Below are positions 1 through 10,088 of a stretch of 64,000 nucleotides of DNA, piece after piece. This DNA is from Saitoella complicata NRRL Y-17804. Taxonomy: Eukaryota > Ascomycota > Saitoellomycetes > Saitoellales > Saitoellaceae. The position numbers were made by a program, and so were the translations under genes. How positions within the stretch are numbered: the first letter of the stretch is position 1; every line of letters starts with the position of its first letter. The notes beneath the pieces are model-generated. The model was given only the letters and a program-made list of their open reading frames with translations. It did no database searches and was not told where the DNA came from. The DNA is taken from positions 285,733 to 349,732 of the forward strand of contig NW_017567012.1 of the NCBI RefSeq assembly GCF_001661265.1, written 5' to 3'.

Positions 1-770
1 GCTGTCAGGATTCTTGGCACTGGTCCCTTGTCTTTCTTGTCTGCATCTGTGGCAGCCTGGGTGTCAGCGTACGAAAACGCGCTGAGTTCGTCGAGCGCTT
101 CAAGGGCTCGCAGGTCGTCGTCGTCTTCATTTTCGTCGTCGCTGTCTTCTCGAACCGTTACCGCATTCTTCTTCTCCTCGTCCCAGTCGAAGATTTGGCC
201 GCGGTCGATGACGGCAAAGGAGGAGAATATCGTTTTCGATAGATCACCCTTTATGGCGGTGGACCGTCCGGTGTATATTGCGATGACTTTTGCTAATCCT
301 GTTCAATACGTGTCAACTCAACCCTGGACCAGAAAGTGGAACGACAAGTATTGGACCTTCCAAAGACAACGGAGCAGGTGCCATATTCGGATACGGAAAC
401 GCGGCTAGATAACTCGCACTCTTGAACAGTAGTGAACTCGCACCCGTACTATCCGGGATCTCGAGAAACCTTTTTGCCCGGTCAGCATCACTTGACACGT
501 GGTCAGTAAGGCATCAACAAACTTGATAAAGGTGTCTTCGGTCCAGTACATCATCCCATCCTCCGTATCCGCCAGACTCGTAAACACATCCTGTTGTACC
601 CTTATTAGCCACAGTTGTACAGCAAGCAGGTCGAAATATCTAACCTTCAAGCAATAGGCCTCTAAGCTCGTCAGGCTCTTCAAGCATGCAAGGGCTAAGT
701 TCTTCGATAATTGCTCTGGAGACGCTTTGCGAGCTGCTGATTTTGCTTCTGATCCGTTGTGTTGGCCCAT
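1..770 (-). CDS. RTC5: Restriction of telomere capping protein 5 (RTC5), N-terminal part, runs off left edge
   Basis: RTC5 is a TLDc-domain protein of ascomycetes; its exact role is unclear, with links to telomere-capping genetics and the vacuole. I splice exons 645-770, 523-590, 357-469 and 1-298 (introns 591-644, 470-522 and 299-356, all GT..AG). The spliced protein starts MGQ, an N-myristoylation signal as in family members. It then reads SLEAYCLKDVFTSLAD, DGMMYWTEDTFIKFLEIP, SYLAAFPYPNMAPAP and FSSFAVIDRGQIFDWD, matching the known N-terminal order. An acidic stretch (DSDDENEDDDD) follows before the window ends, so the TLDc domain is not seen. Family call is by recall, supported by all three splices restoring the conserved reading frame. 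Confidence 0.78.
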
Positions 771-931
771 TGTAGGTGATGGGGAAAAAGTTGGGGTTGT
801 TCATGGCTACGTTACAAGGGAAGGGGTGATGTCATCGCCAAACACAACTCGAATTCATGAACTGGATGTTAATTCAGTATCAAATTGAGAAAATACAGCA
901 AAGAAAACGCCGAACACCAACCCAAACGCCG

Positions 932-2871
932 TCACATAGTCTTGTCCTTCTTTAACCAGCCGTTCAGTCCGCCTCCCTTGCCATTGCCATTCATAGCCGT
1001 CCTCCCTACAGTATTCGCTTTTCCCGCACCGAAAGGTTGTACGTTCTCTTTCTTCACCATAATGTTCGGCACTTCCACACGCCCTTCCTGATCCCCTCTC
1101 GCAGCTTCCTTAATCGTCTCCCGACTCAAGCACAGATCAATATGTTCGTTCAACTTCCGATCGTCAGCCGGCACCAGCAACCCACATATCGGACACGGAC
1201 ATTTATCTTCCTCGACTTTCTCCTCCTTGGGCAGTTCTTCGAGTTGTGGAGGTCCAAGATCGTCTTCCACACCATCTTCAAAGGAGAAATCTCCGGAGTC
1301 GATTGATGGGCTCTCACCCGTTCGTATGCGTTTGGTGGCGGTGATAGAGTCACTGTTAGATCGTTTGACGCCAAAGAACTTGAAACAAGCAGGGTCAGCA
1401 TATCACTAAAGATCATGTCCTGCTGGCTTACCTTGTTAACGTCAACCTTGTCGCTCTCACCCCGTCCCCCCAATTGAGTCAAACGCAATCCCATCAACCT
1501 CAACCTCAGGTTCCCTCCAGCCTGATGTATCTCCCTCTCCAATAGCGGCAGTCCATGCTTATACAACTCGTCCGCCTGCCAGATGTATTTTCCCATCGCG
1601 ACTTGCCGTGTGTAGACTTCATACGTATCCAACTTGATCTTCAGATGCAGTGTTCGTCCACTCAACTGCGTCCGCTCACAGTCTCCCTCCAAGTCCTCCG
1701 ATATCTGCCTGAGTTTCGCTCTCAACTCATCAGGTTTGAAGATTGTGGAGAACGTTGATTCGGTCCCGATGGACTTTCGTTCGTAGGATTCAGCAGGACG
1801 GACTTCGGTGCTTCCCAAACCCAGATGCATCTCCATCAAAAACTCAAAAGCTTTCTCGCCGAAGACTTGACGGAGGATTGATCGTTTTTCGAAGATGTCA
1901 CCACACGTCTTCACACCCACCGCCTCCAACTCACGCTCAAAGACTCGGCCAACACCACTGACCTTTCGACACGGCAACTCCCGTGCAAAGTCGAGACACG
2001 CATCCTTCGTGCTCAGAATCCGAAATTGCCCATTCGGTTTATTCCGATCTGAACAAACTTTCGCCAACCTCGAATTCGGCGCGATCCCAGCACTCACCGT
2101 CAACCTCGACACCTCAAAAACCTCCCTCCGCATATCTTGTACCGCATCCTCCGGCTCAACCCCCCTTTCCCGACACCACTCCGTAATATTCATATACGCC
2201 TCATCCAAACTCGCCGCTCTAAAATTCGGATCATACTTCTCGATCACGCTCTGGACTTCCTTGCTTTTGCGGGTGTATTTGGTGAAATCGCAAGGGACAA
2301 CAGTTAGTTGTGGGCAAAGCTTCTTGGCGATGTAGACGGGCATTGCGGAGCGGACACCGAATTTGCGAGCGTGGTAGTTTGCGGTTGTGAGGACACCCAT
2401 GCCCACGCCCATTGGGATATCTTTGAGTTCGGGACGGTCTAGCTCTTCGACGGAGGCGTAGAAGGCGTCACAATCGACATGGACGATGCACTGCGATAAA
2501 TCCCGACTTTGTTCCAGCTTTGCCAGTAGCTCGTCTGCTCTTCGTACCTCGCCCCGGAGATCATGACCTTCGAGTTCCTTGAGCTTTGCCTGGACACGTC
2601 GGATCTTTGCTGTGAGCTCGGCATCCTTCCTCTTCTCGTTCTCGAAGAACTTGCTGCCTTTGGAGGCTTCGTAGATGATTCTGTTGATTCTTTCTTGATC
2701 ACTTGAATCCAATCCAGCTTTCGTCGTACTCGGTCCAGCTAATCGATGTCGTAAAGACTCGAGGCCATCGACATCAGATTTCGAGGGCACCGTTGGTTCA
2801 GCGTCCGTCACCGGTAACGGCACTGCATTCCCGTCTGACTGAGCGGCATTTCGCTCTCGAGCAAAACCCAT
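932..2871 (-). CDS. DNA polymerase kappa (Y-family translesion polymerase, DinB type)
   Basis: This is an error-prone polymerase that bypasses lesions in the nucleus. Exons are 1432-2871 and 932-1378 with a 53-nt phase-0 intron (1379-1431), giving about 628 aa. Catalytic acids are visible: VDCDAFYASVE (D133) and SLDEAY (D223, E224). The YHARKFGVRSAMP fingers motif and ELKDIPMGVG follow the kappa pattern. A charged helical region lies before the palm (residues 55-125), like the kappa N-clasp. Splicing joins DKVDVNK to FFGVKRS. The C-terminus carries a UBZ-type zinc finger (CPICGLLVPADDRKLNEH...C) for binding ubiquitinated PCNA. Only one such finger is present, whereas vertebrate kappa has two. 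Kappa rather than eta or iota is fairly sure from the N-clasp and YHARKFGVRSAMP. Confidence 0.93.
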
Positions 2872-3299
2872 CGTATCATCAGCTCGACCTCTTAATACTC
2901 CAGCGGTTTGTTTGCAGCGGCGAATTGTTATCGATAAGAGCAGCCGAAGTCGTAGGTGTACGTGCGCTGGTTACCCTGACTCCGTTTTGTTTACGCTCGA
3001 AACAGCCTCACTTTATCCTCGATTAACACGAAAACTCCTGGATAGGCGATCAGTTACATAGACAAGCAAATCACGAAGTCGGAGAGTATCGAATCTGTGA
3101 GGCTACGCGTTTCCTGCGTTTCTGCGGCGTTTGTACCGGACGATCACCGCCTTGCCACAAACAGCCATTTCGAAGGAGGCGGGCCGAATCGACTATCAGG
3201 CAGCCCATCATCCTGAATCTATTGAGCTCTCAGAGTGTCCGGCTTCCTTCTATTTACATTCGAAGGAAATTTCGCGACAACAGCAACGCATACACCGCC
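2872..3299. other. 428-bp intergenic region between divergent genes
   Basis: Upstream region shared by the polymerase kappa gene (minus) and the coiled-coil protein gene (plus). I see no RNA gene or repeat in it. Open frames reaching back into this region have no ATG before 3300. Confidence 0.6.
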
Positions 3300-4886
3300 A
3301 TGGTCACCCAAACCCCTCGCTCCCAAACATCAATGGACACCCGTCCCCGCTTCGGAACACCCTCCTCCATCGCCACCACCTCCAAACCACGAACACCAAC
3401 TCTCACACCCCGCGCCGCTTCCTCTATGCGTCTCCGTTCGCCATCACCTCCTATTCCATCGAGACTACCGAATAGCATCACAACACGGAGTCCGAAGCAG
3501 CGGACGCCGGGGTCGATAAAACTTGAGGCGCCTGGACCAGGGGTTGGAGGACGAGTGTTGAGGAGTCCGGGGCAGATGATGGGGAGTCCGTCGTTGCCGC
3601 CACCGGCGGAAAGGGCACGAACGAGGACGGAGAGTGGTGGGCGGTCGACGCCGCTTGCCTCTGGGCGGAGTGAGGTTGGGCGAACAGGACCGCCTGCGAT
3701 GAGACGTGCAGGGACACAGACTGTTATGGGGATGACCAGCGGACATGAGACGCCTGCAGCAGGCGCTGGCACTGGCACCGGCAAATTCTTCTACATCTCA
3801 GACTCGAAAAAGCCCTCGACCCCGACCCCGACCCTGATCCGAAAGCCAAGCGTTCCTCTCTTCACGTCCAGCTCTACCCCAGAAATAATCCTCGGCCCCC
3901 TCCGCCCCACTGCACCAAGACAAACAAGCACGGCCTCAAACACCTCTTCCGCAAGCAGCAAATTCTTCTATGCAAACGGAGCCGCGGAGCCTGTGCCGGC
4001 AGCGGAGGTGGCGGATCAAAGACGGTCGTTGACGAGTTCGAAGAGTTCGAGCTCGATTCACCAAAAGTCTCCACCGCAGACATTCACGCAATTAGCGACT
4101 CCAGTACCAGCACCATCAGCACAACCGCCAACATTGTCCCAACCCGCCATCAGTACCTCCCCCAGCTCAGACCGCTCCACGACCGAAAAGCGCCTCTCCA
4201 CCGGCTCTCAAAAGACTTCGCGTCCCTCCTCCCTCATCTCCGCCCCCGAACCTAAATCCCTTTCCAAATCCGGCCTAGATCCCCACCAAGACGCCCGCAC
4301 AACACGAAAAATTCTCGATTTGGAAATTTCGAATACGAGTTTATTGGCGGTGAATTCTACGCTTGAACGTCAGACGCGGAAACAAGCTGCTGAGCTACGC
4401 GAGCTACGGAGGAGGATGGCGCGTGGATCACTCGTCCCGTCCAAGATTGATAGCGATGATGAGTACGCTTCTGCGTCGTCTCATTCCGAGTTTGATGGTT
4501 CGGATAGCGAGGGTGAGGTTGGAGATAGGCGGGGAGGAGAGGAGTTCGCGACCTTCGTTACGCAAACGCAGAAACTTACGTCTTCGCTAAGTGACGCAGT
4601 CCACTCTACGGAACGAATGCTAAAGGAGGGGTATAGAGCCTTAGCGTCCCAGGTTAGGGCCAGTGAGGTCGGGATTGGTGGGAGGGTGTTGATTGGGGAT
4701 GAGTCGTTTGTGGAGTCTGAGGATGGTGTTGAGGTGCCTATGTCGCCGGAGGATGGGGATGGAGGAAAGGTTGGAATCGGTAACGGGAACGGGGGAGAGG
4801 GAAGGGATTCGGGGATGGGTGGGAGTCAGGCTGAGTTGTTGAGGAAGTTGGAGGAGGAGTTGGAGTACTTTGGGTATGCTGTATGA
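3300..4886 (+). CDS. Conserved uncharacterised ascomycete protein with two KFFY motifs and a coiled coil
   Basis: Single-exon protein of 528 aa. The start chosen is the ATG at 3300 (context cgccATGg); the upstream frame has no ATG. The first 300 residues are Ser/Thr/Pro-rich and basic, probably disordered. They hold two copies of a short motif, GKFFYISDSKKP and SKFFYANGAAEP, about 65 residues apart. A compact helical segment near residues 340-395 (ARTTRKILDLEISNTSLL...LRELRRRMARG) is predicted coiled coil. An acidic Gly/Glu tail follows. I recall similar KFFYAND plus LDLEISNxSLLAxNxTLE arrangements in unnamed ascomycete proteins. Function is unknown; a scaffold or microtubule-associated role would be a guess. 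Confidence 0.7.
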   Translation: MVTQTPRSQTSMDTRPRFGTPSSIATTSKPRTPTLTPRAASSMRLRSPSPPIPSRLPNSITTRSPKQRTPGSIKLEAPGPGVGGRVLRSPGQMMGSPSLPPPAERARTRTESGGRSTPLASGRSEVGRTGPPAMRRAGTQTVMGMTSGHETPAAGAGTGTGKFFYISDSKKPSTPTPTLIRKPSVPLFTSSSTPEIILGPLRPTAPRQTSTASNTSSASSKFFYANGAAEPVPAAEVADQRRSLTSSKSSSSIHQKSPPQTFTQLATPVPAPSAQPPTLSQPAISTSPSSDRSTTEKRLSTGSQKTSRPSSLISAPEPKSLSKSGLDPHQDARTTRKILDLEISNTSLLAVNSTLERQTRKQAAELRELRRRMARGSLVPSKIDSDDEYASASSHSEFDGSDSEGEVGDRRGGEEFATFVTQTQKLTSSLSDAVHSTERMLKEGYRALASQVRASEVGIGGRVLIGDESFVESEDGVEVPMSPEDGDGGKVGIGNGNGGEGRDSGMGGSQAELLRKLEEELEYFGYAV

Positions 4887-5196
4887 TACGCGATTGTGGA
4901 GGGGTGAAGCAGTGTGATGAGTTGTGTGACGACTGTGCCAGGTGTAAGTTGTGAGGTTCGGTTGATATTTTTATTTATTATTGGGTTATTGGCGTTTTCT
5001 TGTTTAGCATTGGATACTTGGGCTTTGAGCTTCACGGGGAGCTTGAAAGGGGTGATCGAGGGTAGGTAGGCAGAACCACATGGGTAGTAATTCACAGAGC
5101 GTAAACAGTCACAATTGATCAATGGTATCAAATCCTCTCTCCACAAAACATACAAAAAATTGTCCAGCGGGGCATACAGTACACCCGACCCACACA
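4887..5196. other. 310-bp convergent 3' intergenic region
   Basis: Lies between two converging genes. It is AT-richer near 4965-4990 (ttatttattatt), which could serve in 3' end formation. Nothing else recognised. Confidence 0.5.
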
Positions 5197-5601
5197 TTAC
5201 TCACGCCCCGGCCCCTCCCCACTCTCCAAAATGCCCCTTTTCTCCAACTCCTCCGGCGCAGGTCGATGCAAAACTTTCTCGTTGAGTTTGTCCTCGAGCT
5301 GGTGGCGTTTGAGGTCTGCTTCGGAGGCTTGGAGGGTTGGGGGAAGGGTGGAGGATTTGAGGATGTTTTTCTCTGTGGGGATGAGGGTGAGCAGATGTAC
5401 TCGCAATTGGGTAGGACGAGAGTAGTAAGAGAGACAGCCGGGAGGAGAGGGGTTGCTAACCTTTGAGTTCGGCTTCAGCGGGTCGGTGAGAGAGGAATGC
5501 GTCCAACTTCTCTTCGACGGGGGAGGTGGCTGTACCAGGAGTTCGTCAGCAACGTTCGCCGCCGCACATGACACTTCTTGATACATACGCTTGGCAGACA
5601 T
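5197..5601 (-). CDS. RPEL-repeat microprotein, three exons, 85 aa
   Basis: The unspliced frame hides this gene. Exons are 5589-5601 (13 nt), 5461-5529 and 5197-5372; introns are 5530-5588 (gtatgt..tacag) and 5373-5460 (gttagc..cacag). The protein has two RPEL motifs: KLDAFLSHRPAEAELKEKNI (residues 12-31) and KLNEKVLHRPAPEELEKRGI (56-75). The linker is SSTLPPTLQASEADLKRHQ. Small RPEL proteins of this plan are found across ascomycetes. In animals RPEL motifs bind G-actin (MRTF, Phactr); whether the fungal microproteins do so is not established to my knowledge. Both splices restore the RPEL spacing, which makes the model strong despite its size. Confidence 0.85.
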   Translation of the reverse strand: MSAKRMYQEVSCAAANVADELLVQPPPPSKRSWTHSSLTDPLKPNSKVSNPSPPGCLSYYSRPTQLRVHLLTLIPTEKNILKSSTLPPTLQASEADLKRHQLEDKLNEKVLHRPAPEELEKRGILESGEGPGRE

Positions 5602-5861
5602 CACTGATTGCAATTGAGCTGTTTGGTTTGGTATGGTTTGGTGTTGGGTGCTGAGGTTGGAGGTTCAGGGTCTCCTTGGCTGCTGGGCATTCGGTATGGC
5701 TGGCTACGTCACAACATGGGGACCGATTGGCTGAGGAACGGCAAAGTTAATTGAAATTTATGTTCTGGTCAAGCACTTGAATAAGATTCTGAATCGATAG
5801 GTATAAATATCGTATGGGTATCAGTATCGTACATCGTTCTCACACTCTCACAGCGCCGTCC

Positions 5862-6824
5862 TTAATTCTTGAACTCGCCTTTCGACTCGTACTCCATCAA
5901 CTCATAACTCGGCTGAAACTCCAACCAGAGCACATCACCCTGAGTCAACTGCCCGTGCGTCAACTTCGCCTCCTCCTCCCCAATCTTCACCGTCTCCCCT
6001 CCTCTCCCACCCGCCGCTGCATCAGCCAACAACTGAGCCTGACAACAGCGATCAGCGGCACCAAAGAGGAAGGCTGCTTCATCCACGGTCTTTCCGACAG
6101 TGAGAAGCCCATGGTTTTGGAGGATACAGAGACGGTTATTGCCAAGCGCCGCAGCAACCCGCTCCCCTTCCTCCTTCGCCAGCACAACCCCCCCAAAACT
6201 ATCATAAACAGCCTGATCCCCCCAAAAATGACACGAATCCTGCGTAATAATATCCAATTCCCTCCCTAATGCCGCAAACGCCTTCCCATGAATCGAATGC
6301 GCATGGCACGCCGCATCGACATCTGGGCGCGCACGGTGGATTTCGGAGTGGATGGCGAAAGCGGCGGCGTTGATGACGGCTTGGTTACCATGGGGTGAGA
6401 CGTTACCGCTGTGGTCGACGAGAACGAGGTCGGAGGTGCGCATGAGGGAGAAGTGTTTTGCGAGGGGGTTGAGCCAGAAGTGGTCTCGGAGGATTGGGTC
6501 GCGGATGGAGATGTGGCCGGCGACTGTGTGTCGATCCTGTCAGCGTAGCTCATATCACGGCAATTTGACCGAGAGAGATGACAAACCTCCTTCGAGTCCA
6601 TATCCACTCTTGCCCATCCACCTAAACGCCGCGGCCATGTGTTCTTTCACGTACGTCCTCTCTTCTTCTTTTGTGGCGAAGGCTGGGTAGCTTGGTAGCT
6701 TGAGTTTACCCGCCGCATCTCCACGAGCGACAGCAGAGATTTGGGTTGGGAGAGCGGACTTGCGGTCGCGGACGACGGCCTCCTCGACTGTAGTGGTGGT
6801 GGTAGCGGTTACTCCGGGAGCCAT
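5862..6824 (-). CDS. Class II aldolase/adducin N-terminal family protein
   Basis: Cytosolic zinc-dependent aldolase-like or epimerase-like protein; substrate unknown. Exons are 6587-6824 and 5862-6523; intron 6524-6586 is 63 nt. Using the acceptor cacacag at 6524 restores GLEGVAGHISIRDPIL, the family's conserved G-H-(I/L)-(S/T)-x-R-D segment; the nearer acceptor would break the frame. The protein is 299 aa. Metal-site features visible: HAHSIHGKAFA (HxH) and QNHGLLTVGKTVDEAAF with the third His. Fungal paralogues of this length are common and often named only by domain. The gene stands alone, facing away from tRNA-Ala and SLP1. Confidence 0.9.
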
Positions 6825-6884
6825 CGTGAGAAATGTCGAGTCGAGGCAAGTACAGTACTGGTAGAAAATTGGTAAGAGAAGTTT

Positions 6885-6895
6885 GGTTTATATAG
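6885..6895 (-). promoter_or_regulatory. TATA-like element upstream of the class II aldolase
   Basis: On the minus strand this reads ctatataaacc, about 60 bp before the start codon at 6824. Position and sequence fit a TATA box for the aldolase gene; no transcription start data support it. Confidence 0.4.
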
Positions 6896-7014
6896 GAGGA
6901 TAAGAGGGGTTTACTGCTTCTGGCTAAAGTGATGCCGTCTCCCGTCTCCCGTCTGCGGGGAATCCGAAATGGAGTGGGGAGCAGGCCATGTGACAATGAA
7001 AACGCAAAAGGGTG

Positions 7015-7087
7015 TGGAGAAGCTGGGAGTCGAACCCAGTACCTCTCGCATGCTAAGCGAGCGCTCTACCAGATGAGCTACATCCCC
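7015..7087 (-). tRNA. tRNA-Ala (anticodon AGC), copy 1
   Basis: A 73-nt cloverleaf without intron. Acceptor strands GGGGATG/CTTCTCC keep the G3:U70 pair that identifies alanine tRNAs and leave discriminator A73. The anticodon arm is CTCGC-TTAGCAT-GCGAG with AGC in the loop. The B box reads GGTTCGACTCC. A run of four T lies a few bases 3' (minus strand), a Pol III terminator. The body is identical to the copy at 13566-13638. One acceptor pair (position 6:67) is U-U in both copies. Confidence 0.96.
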
Positions 7088-7212
7088 GATCGGTTGTTTC
7101 CCGGATTTTAGACACTATATATATAATTCGGATTTAATTGATCCTATATGCAGCTCTTCGACCTCCCGTAAACATACCTACACTGCCCATAGCAACAGCT
7201 TCGCACGGCTTC

Positions 7213-9993
7213 ATGCCACCCTCGGAATTGCAGCGATGGACACGATTACGAGGCGCTCTTTTGTTCTTGTTTACAGGCTTGCTGTCGGCTTTGTCTGCGG
7301 CTGCAATTGAGAGTGGGCGTGATTCTGCTACGTCCCCTGTTCGGGCCATCGATCCCTTCGACTATGTAGCACCTGTGGAGTCGCAGTGCTTGGTGGAAGA
7401 TGCACCGGTGGGGTGGACTGGGGAGTTGTGCTCGAGCTTATCGTCGGTGACTGCTACGGCGACGGAGGTGGAGAGCGTAATCGTTGGGAGTGGGACTGCT
7501 GACGCGAGTATATCGGCGCACCCTACGACGACTACGAGCGAATCGAGTAAAGTCGTGAGTGTGACTGGTTACACGTTACCCCCTCCTGTGAGCAGACCGC
7601 TGTCACCCACGACTGCTACCACGTCGTCCCTCGTGTCTTCACCAGCCGCCTCGTCGCACACGGTCGATGTCCTGCCGTCGTCGGACACCACACTACCTCT
7701 CTCATCATCCAAGCCTGCCGAAGCCGTTCCACCCTCGAAGACGATCCCGAAAGTCGCTTCGGCTGAGGACACAGAGTCCCCTGACGATGACCCAGATGCA
7801 GCTCAATTCCTCTCCTTTGACGAATGGAAGGCACAAAACCTAGTGAAGGCCGGTCAGCCGCCAAACCTCCCAGATAGACAACCAAGGGAACGGAAACTCA
7901 GTGCGCAAGGACCCGACCAGGCCCTCGACGCCATTGGCGATGAAATGGAAATTGATCTCGGGAGTGGGGATTATGGCGTCGAGCAGCGGATTGAGTCATC
8001 GAGGAAAGATGCACCGACATACGGAAAGGAAGTTAAAACGGAGGGTTCTAGAGGGTATAGATCAGAAGCCGGCAAAACATCGAAGGAGAGGTTTAATTAC
8101 GCATCTTTCGATTGTGCTGCTACCGTTCTCAAGACGAACGGGGATGCTAAGGGGTCGTCCGCTATCCTGGTGGAGAACAAGGATCGATACATGCTCAACA
8201 AGTGCTCTGCGGACAATAAGTTTGTCATTGTGGAGTTGTGTGATGACATCCTCGTCGACACCGTCGTCCTCGCAAACTTCGAGTTCTTTTCGTCCATGTT
8301 CAAAGATGTCAGGTTTTCTGTCTCCGATAGATATCCAGTCAAGGAATCCGGATGGCATAAACTCGGTGTCTTCGAAGCTGCCAATTCGCGTATCGTGCAG
8401 GCGTTCCGGATTGATAATCCGCTTATCTGGGCGAGGTATTTGAGGATTGAATTTTTGTCGCATTACGGGAGCGAGTATTATTGTCCGTTGAGTTTGGTTC
8501 GGGTACATGGCACGACGATGATGGAAGAGTATAAGCATCAGGAGGATGAGTTGAGGGAGAAAGACGAGGGTGAGGGCGACGAGGACGAGGCTGTGGAGGA
8601 GAGGACGGAAAGCATCAAGGTAGTGGAAGCTGTTCAGCCCAGGTGCCAGACGGAGACAGCCACGACAACGGTTACGAAGACTATTGAGACTGATGCTGCG
8701 ATGCCGAAGCCTTTAGAATCGGTGAAAGGCGAATCAGGGTTGGAAGAGGGTTCGCCTTCACCTTCGTCGTCCGAGGCTAGCTTGTCTGCGGGACATGTGG
8801 AAACAGTAACGTCGTCTAGAGACCAGCGTCATGTATTGCCTGAAACTGTGTCAGAGCACGTTGAGGCGGAGCAACCGCTCACTGCGCACTCACAAAGTGA
8901 TGCAACGGAATCCTCGTCTCAGCAAGAGAAGCCAACAATTGCGCATGAAGCACACTACCGTCCCTCACCCTCGGAAAAGATCCAGCAAGATCTCCAGCCT
9001 CTCATTGAGCAGCAGGCTCATCGTCCGGTACCAGCACCAGCACCACCTCCAGCTGGCCCCACAACTCAAGAATCCATTTACAAACAGATTACAAAACGAC
9101 TCGCTCTGCTCGAAGCTAATGCTACACTTTCGCTACAGTACATCGAAGAGCAGTCTAGAATGTTGAGGGATGTTTTCGGGAAGACGGAGAAGAAACAGGC
9201 TGCAAGGCTGGCGAAGATGTTTGATCAACTCAATAACACGTTGAGTATGCAACTGGACGTGCTAAAGCTTCAGTACACACAGCTTGCACAAGCGACGGTT
9301 CACGAGCTTGATTCGCATCGCTCGTCTACTGAGCATGAGGTTTCTGAGGTCAACACACGTCTCTCTTTACTGGCTTCAGAGGTCATTTTTCAGAAGCGGA
9401 TGTCCATTGCGCAGTCGACGCTTCTCTTAGCGACCCTCATTTTCATCTTCACTACACGCGGTGCACCATATGAGATCAGTCGTTTCCCGCCGCTTCGGGG
9501 ACTGCGTCGTTTGCATACTTCGCCGCCCGACACGTCTGAGCAGGAATCAAGGCCTACGTCGCCGACTACGCCGAATGTCGATCGAGAACGGAGTCCATTG
9601 GATTTCGCTACGCCCCCTCGTACGGAGCACCAAAAGAAACGCCGATCTTTGTCTACCGTTGGGAAAAACCGTCGGGGGGTGTCTGAGCCGTCATCACCTT
9701 CGCGAAGCCGTCATCGGCGTGCGTTCTCTGAGCATCGTCCACGGCCGGCTAATCCTCTTATCATGAGGAGTGCGAAACAGGAAAGTCGGCCAGCAAGTCC
9801 GAGTCCGCTAAGTGGGTTACCGCAGGTTCTTGCTGATAGTGATGAAGAAGAGGAGGTGGATGAGGGTGCGTGGGAGGATGGAAGTGAACTGGATGTCGAT
9901 GAAGGCATGCTGGATGAAGTGCCGAGCGTGACAGCCAGTCAAATGAATGGCTATTTGACTCCGGATGAGGAGGAGGACGATAGAAGACATTGA
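7213..9993 (+). CDS. SLP1: SUN-domain membrane protein, Slp1/SUCO (Osteopotentia) family
   Basis: ER/nuclear-envelope membrane protein; yeast Slp1 works with Emp65 to protect folding of soluble ER proteins. The start is the ATG at 7213, followed by a hydrophobic signal segment (GALLFLFTGLLSAL, about residues 14-30). After a Ser/Thr-rich luminal stretch comes the SUN domain (about 290-430): NYASFDCAATVLKTN, ENKDRYMLNKCSAD, VVLANFEFFSSMFKDVRFS and YLRIEFLSHYGSEYYCPLSLVRVHG. The mid-protein cysteines and FxSxYG core match SUCO-type rather than LINC-type SUN domains. A coiled region (650-720) precedes one transmembrane helix (STLLLATLIFIFTT, about 735-750). The C-terminal tail is basic, then strongly acidic. 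The gene has no intron and gives 926 aa. Confidence 0.9.
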   Translation: MPPSELQRWTRLRGALLFLFTGLLSALSAAAIESGRDSATSPVRAIDPFDYVAPVESQCLVEDAPVGWTGELCSSLSSVTATATEVESVIVGSGTADASISAHPTTTTSESSKVVSVTGYTLPPPVSRPLSPTTATTSSLVSSPAASSHTVDVLPSSDTTLPLSSSKPAEAVPPSKTIPKVASAEDTESPDDDPDAAQFLSFDEWKAQNLVKAGQPPNLPDRQPRERKLSAQGPDQALDAIGDEMEIDLGSGDYGVEQRIESSRKDAPTYGKEVKTEGSRGYRSEAGKTSKERFNYASFDCAATVLKTNGDAKGSSAILVENKDRYMLNKCSADNKFVIVELCDDILVDTVVLANFEFFSSMFKDVRFSVSDRYPVKESGWHKLGVFEAANSRIVQAFRIDNPLIWARYLRIEFLSHYGSEYYCPLSLVRVHGTTMMEEYKHQEDELREKDEGEGDEDEAVEERTESIKVVEAVQPRCQTETATTTVTKTIETDAAMPKPLESVKGESGLEEGSPSPSSSEASLSAGHVETVTSSRDQRHVLPETVSEHVEAEQPLTAHSQSDATESSSQQEKPTIAHEAHYRPSPSEKIQQDLQPLIEQQAHRPVPAPAPPPAGPTTQESIYKQITKRLALLEANATLSLQYIEEQSRMLRDVFGKTEKKQAARLAKMFDQLNNTLSMQLDVLKLQYTQLAQATVHELDSHRSSTEHEVSEVNTRLSLLASEVIFQKRMSIAQSTLLLATLIFIFTTRGAPYEISRFPPLRGLRRLHTSPPDTSEQESRPTSPTTPNVDRERSPLDFATPPRTEHQKKRRSLSTVGKNRRGVSEPSSPSRSRHRRAFSEHRPRPANPLIMRSAKQESRPASPSPLSGLPQVLADSDEEEEVDEGAWEDGSELDVDEGMLDEVPSVTASQMNGYLTPDEEEDDRRH

Positions 9994-10088
9994 TGATATC
10001 TTGCCATTTCTATTTTTATTTTCTTTAGCATACCGAGTATACCCTAGCTAATGCATGTCTCATGAACTGCTCAATATCTTTCATCACA

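Noticed and set aside
7138-7212. 25 extra N-terminal codons for SLP1
   Set aside because: The extension begins with TTG; the ATG at 7213 leads directly into the signal segment.
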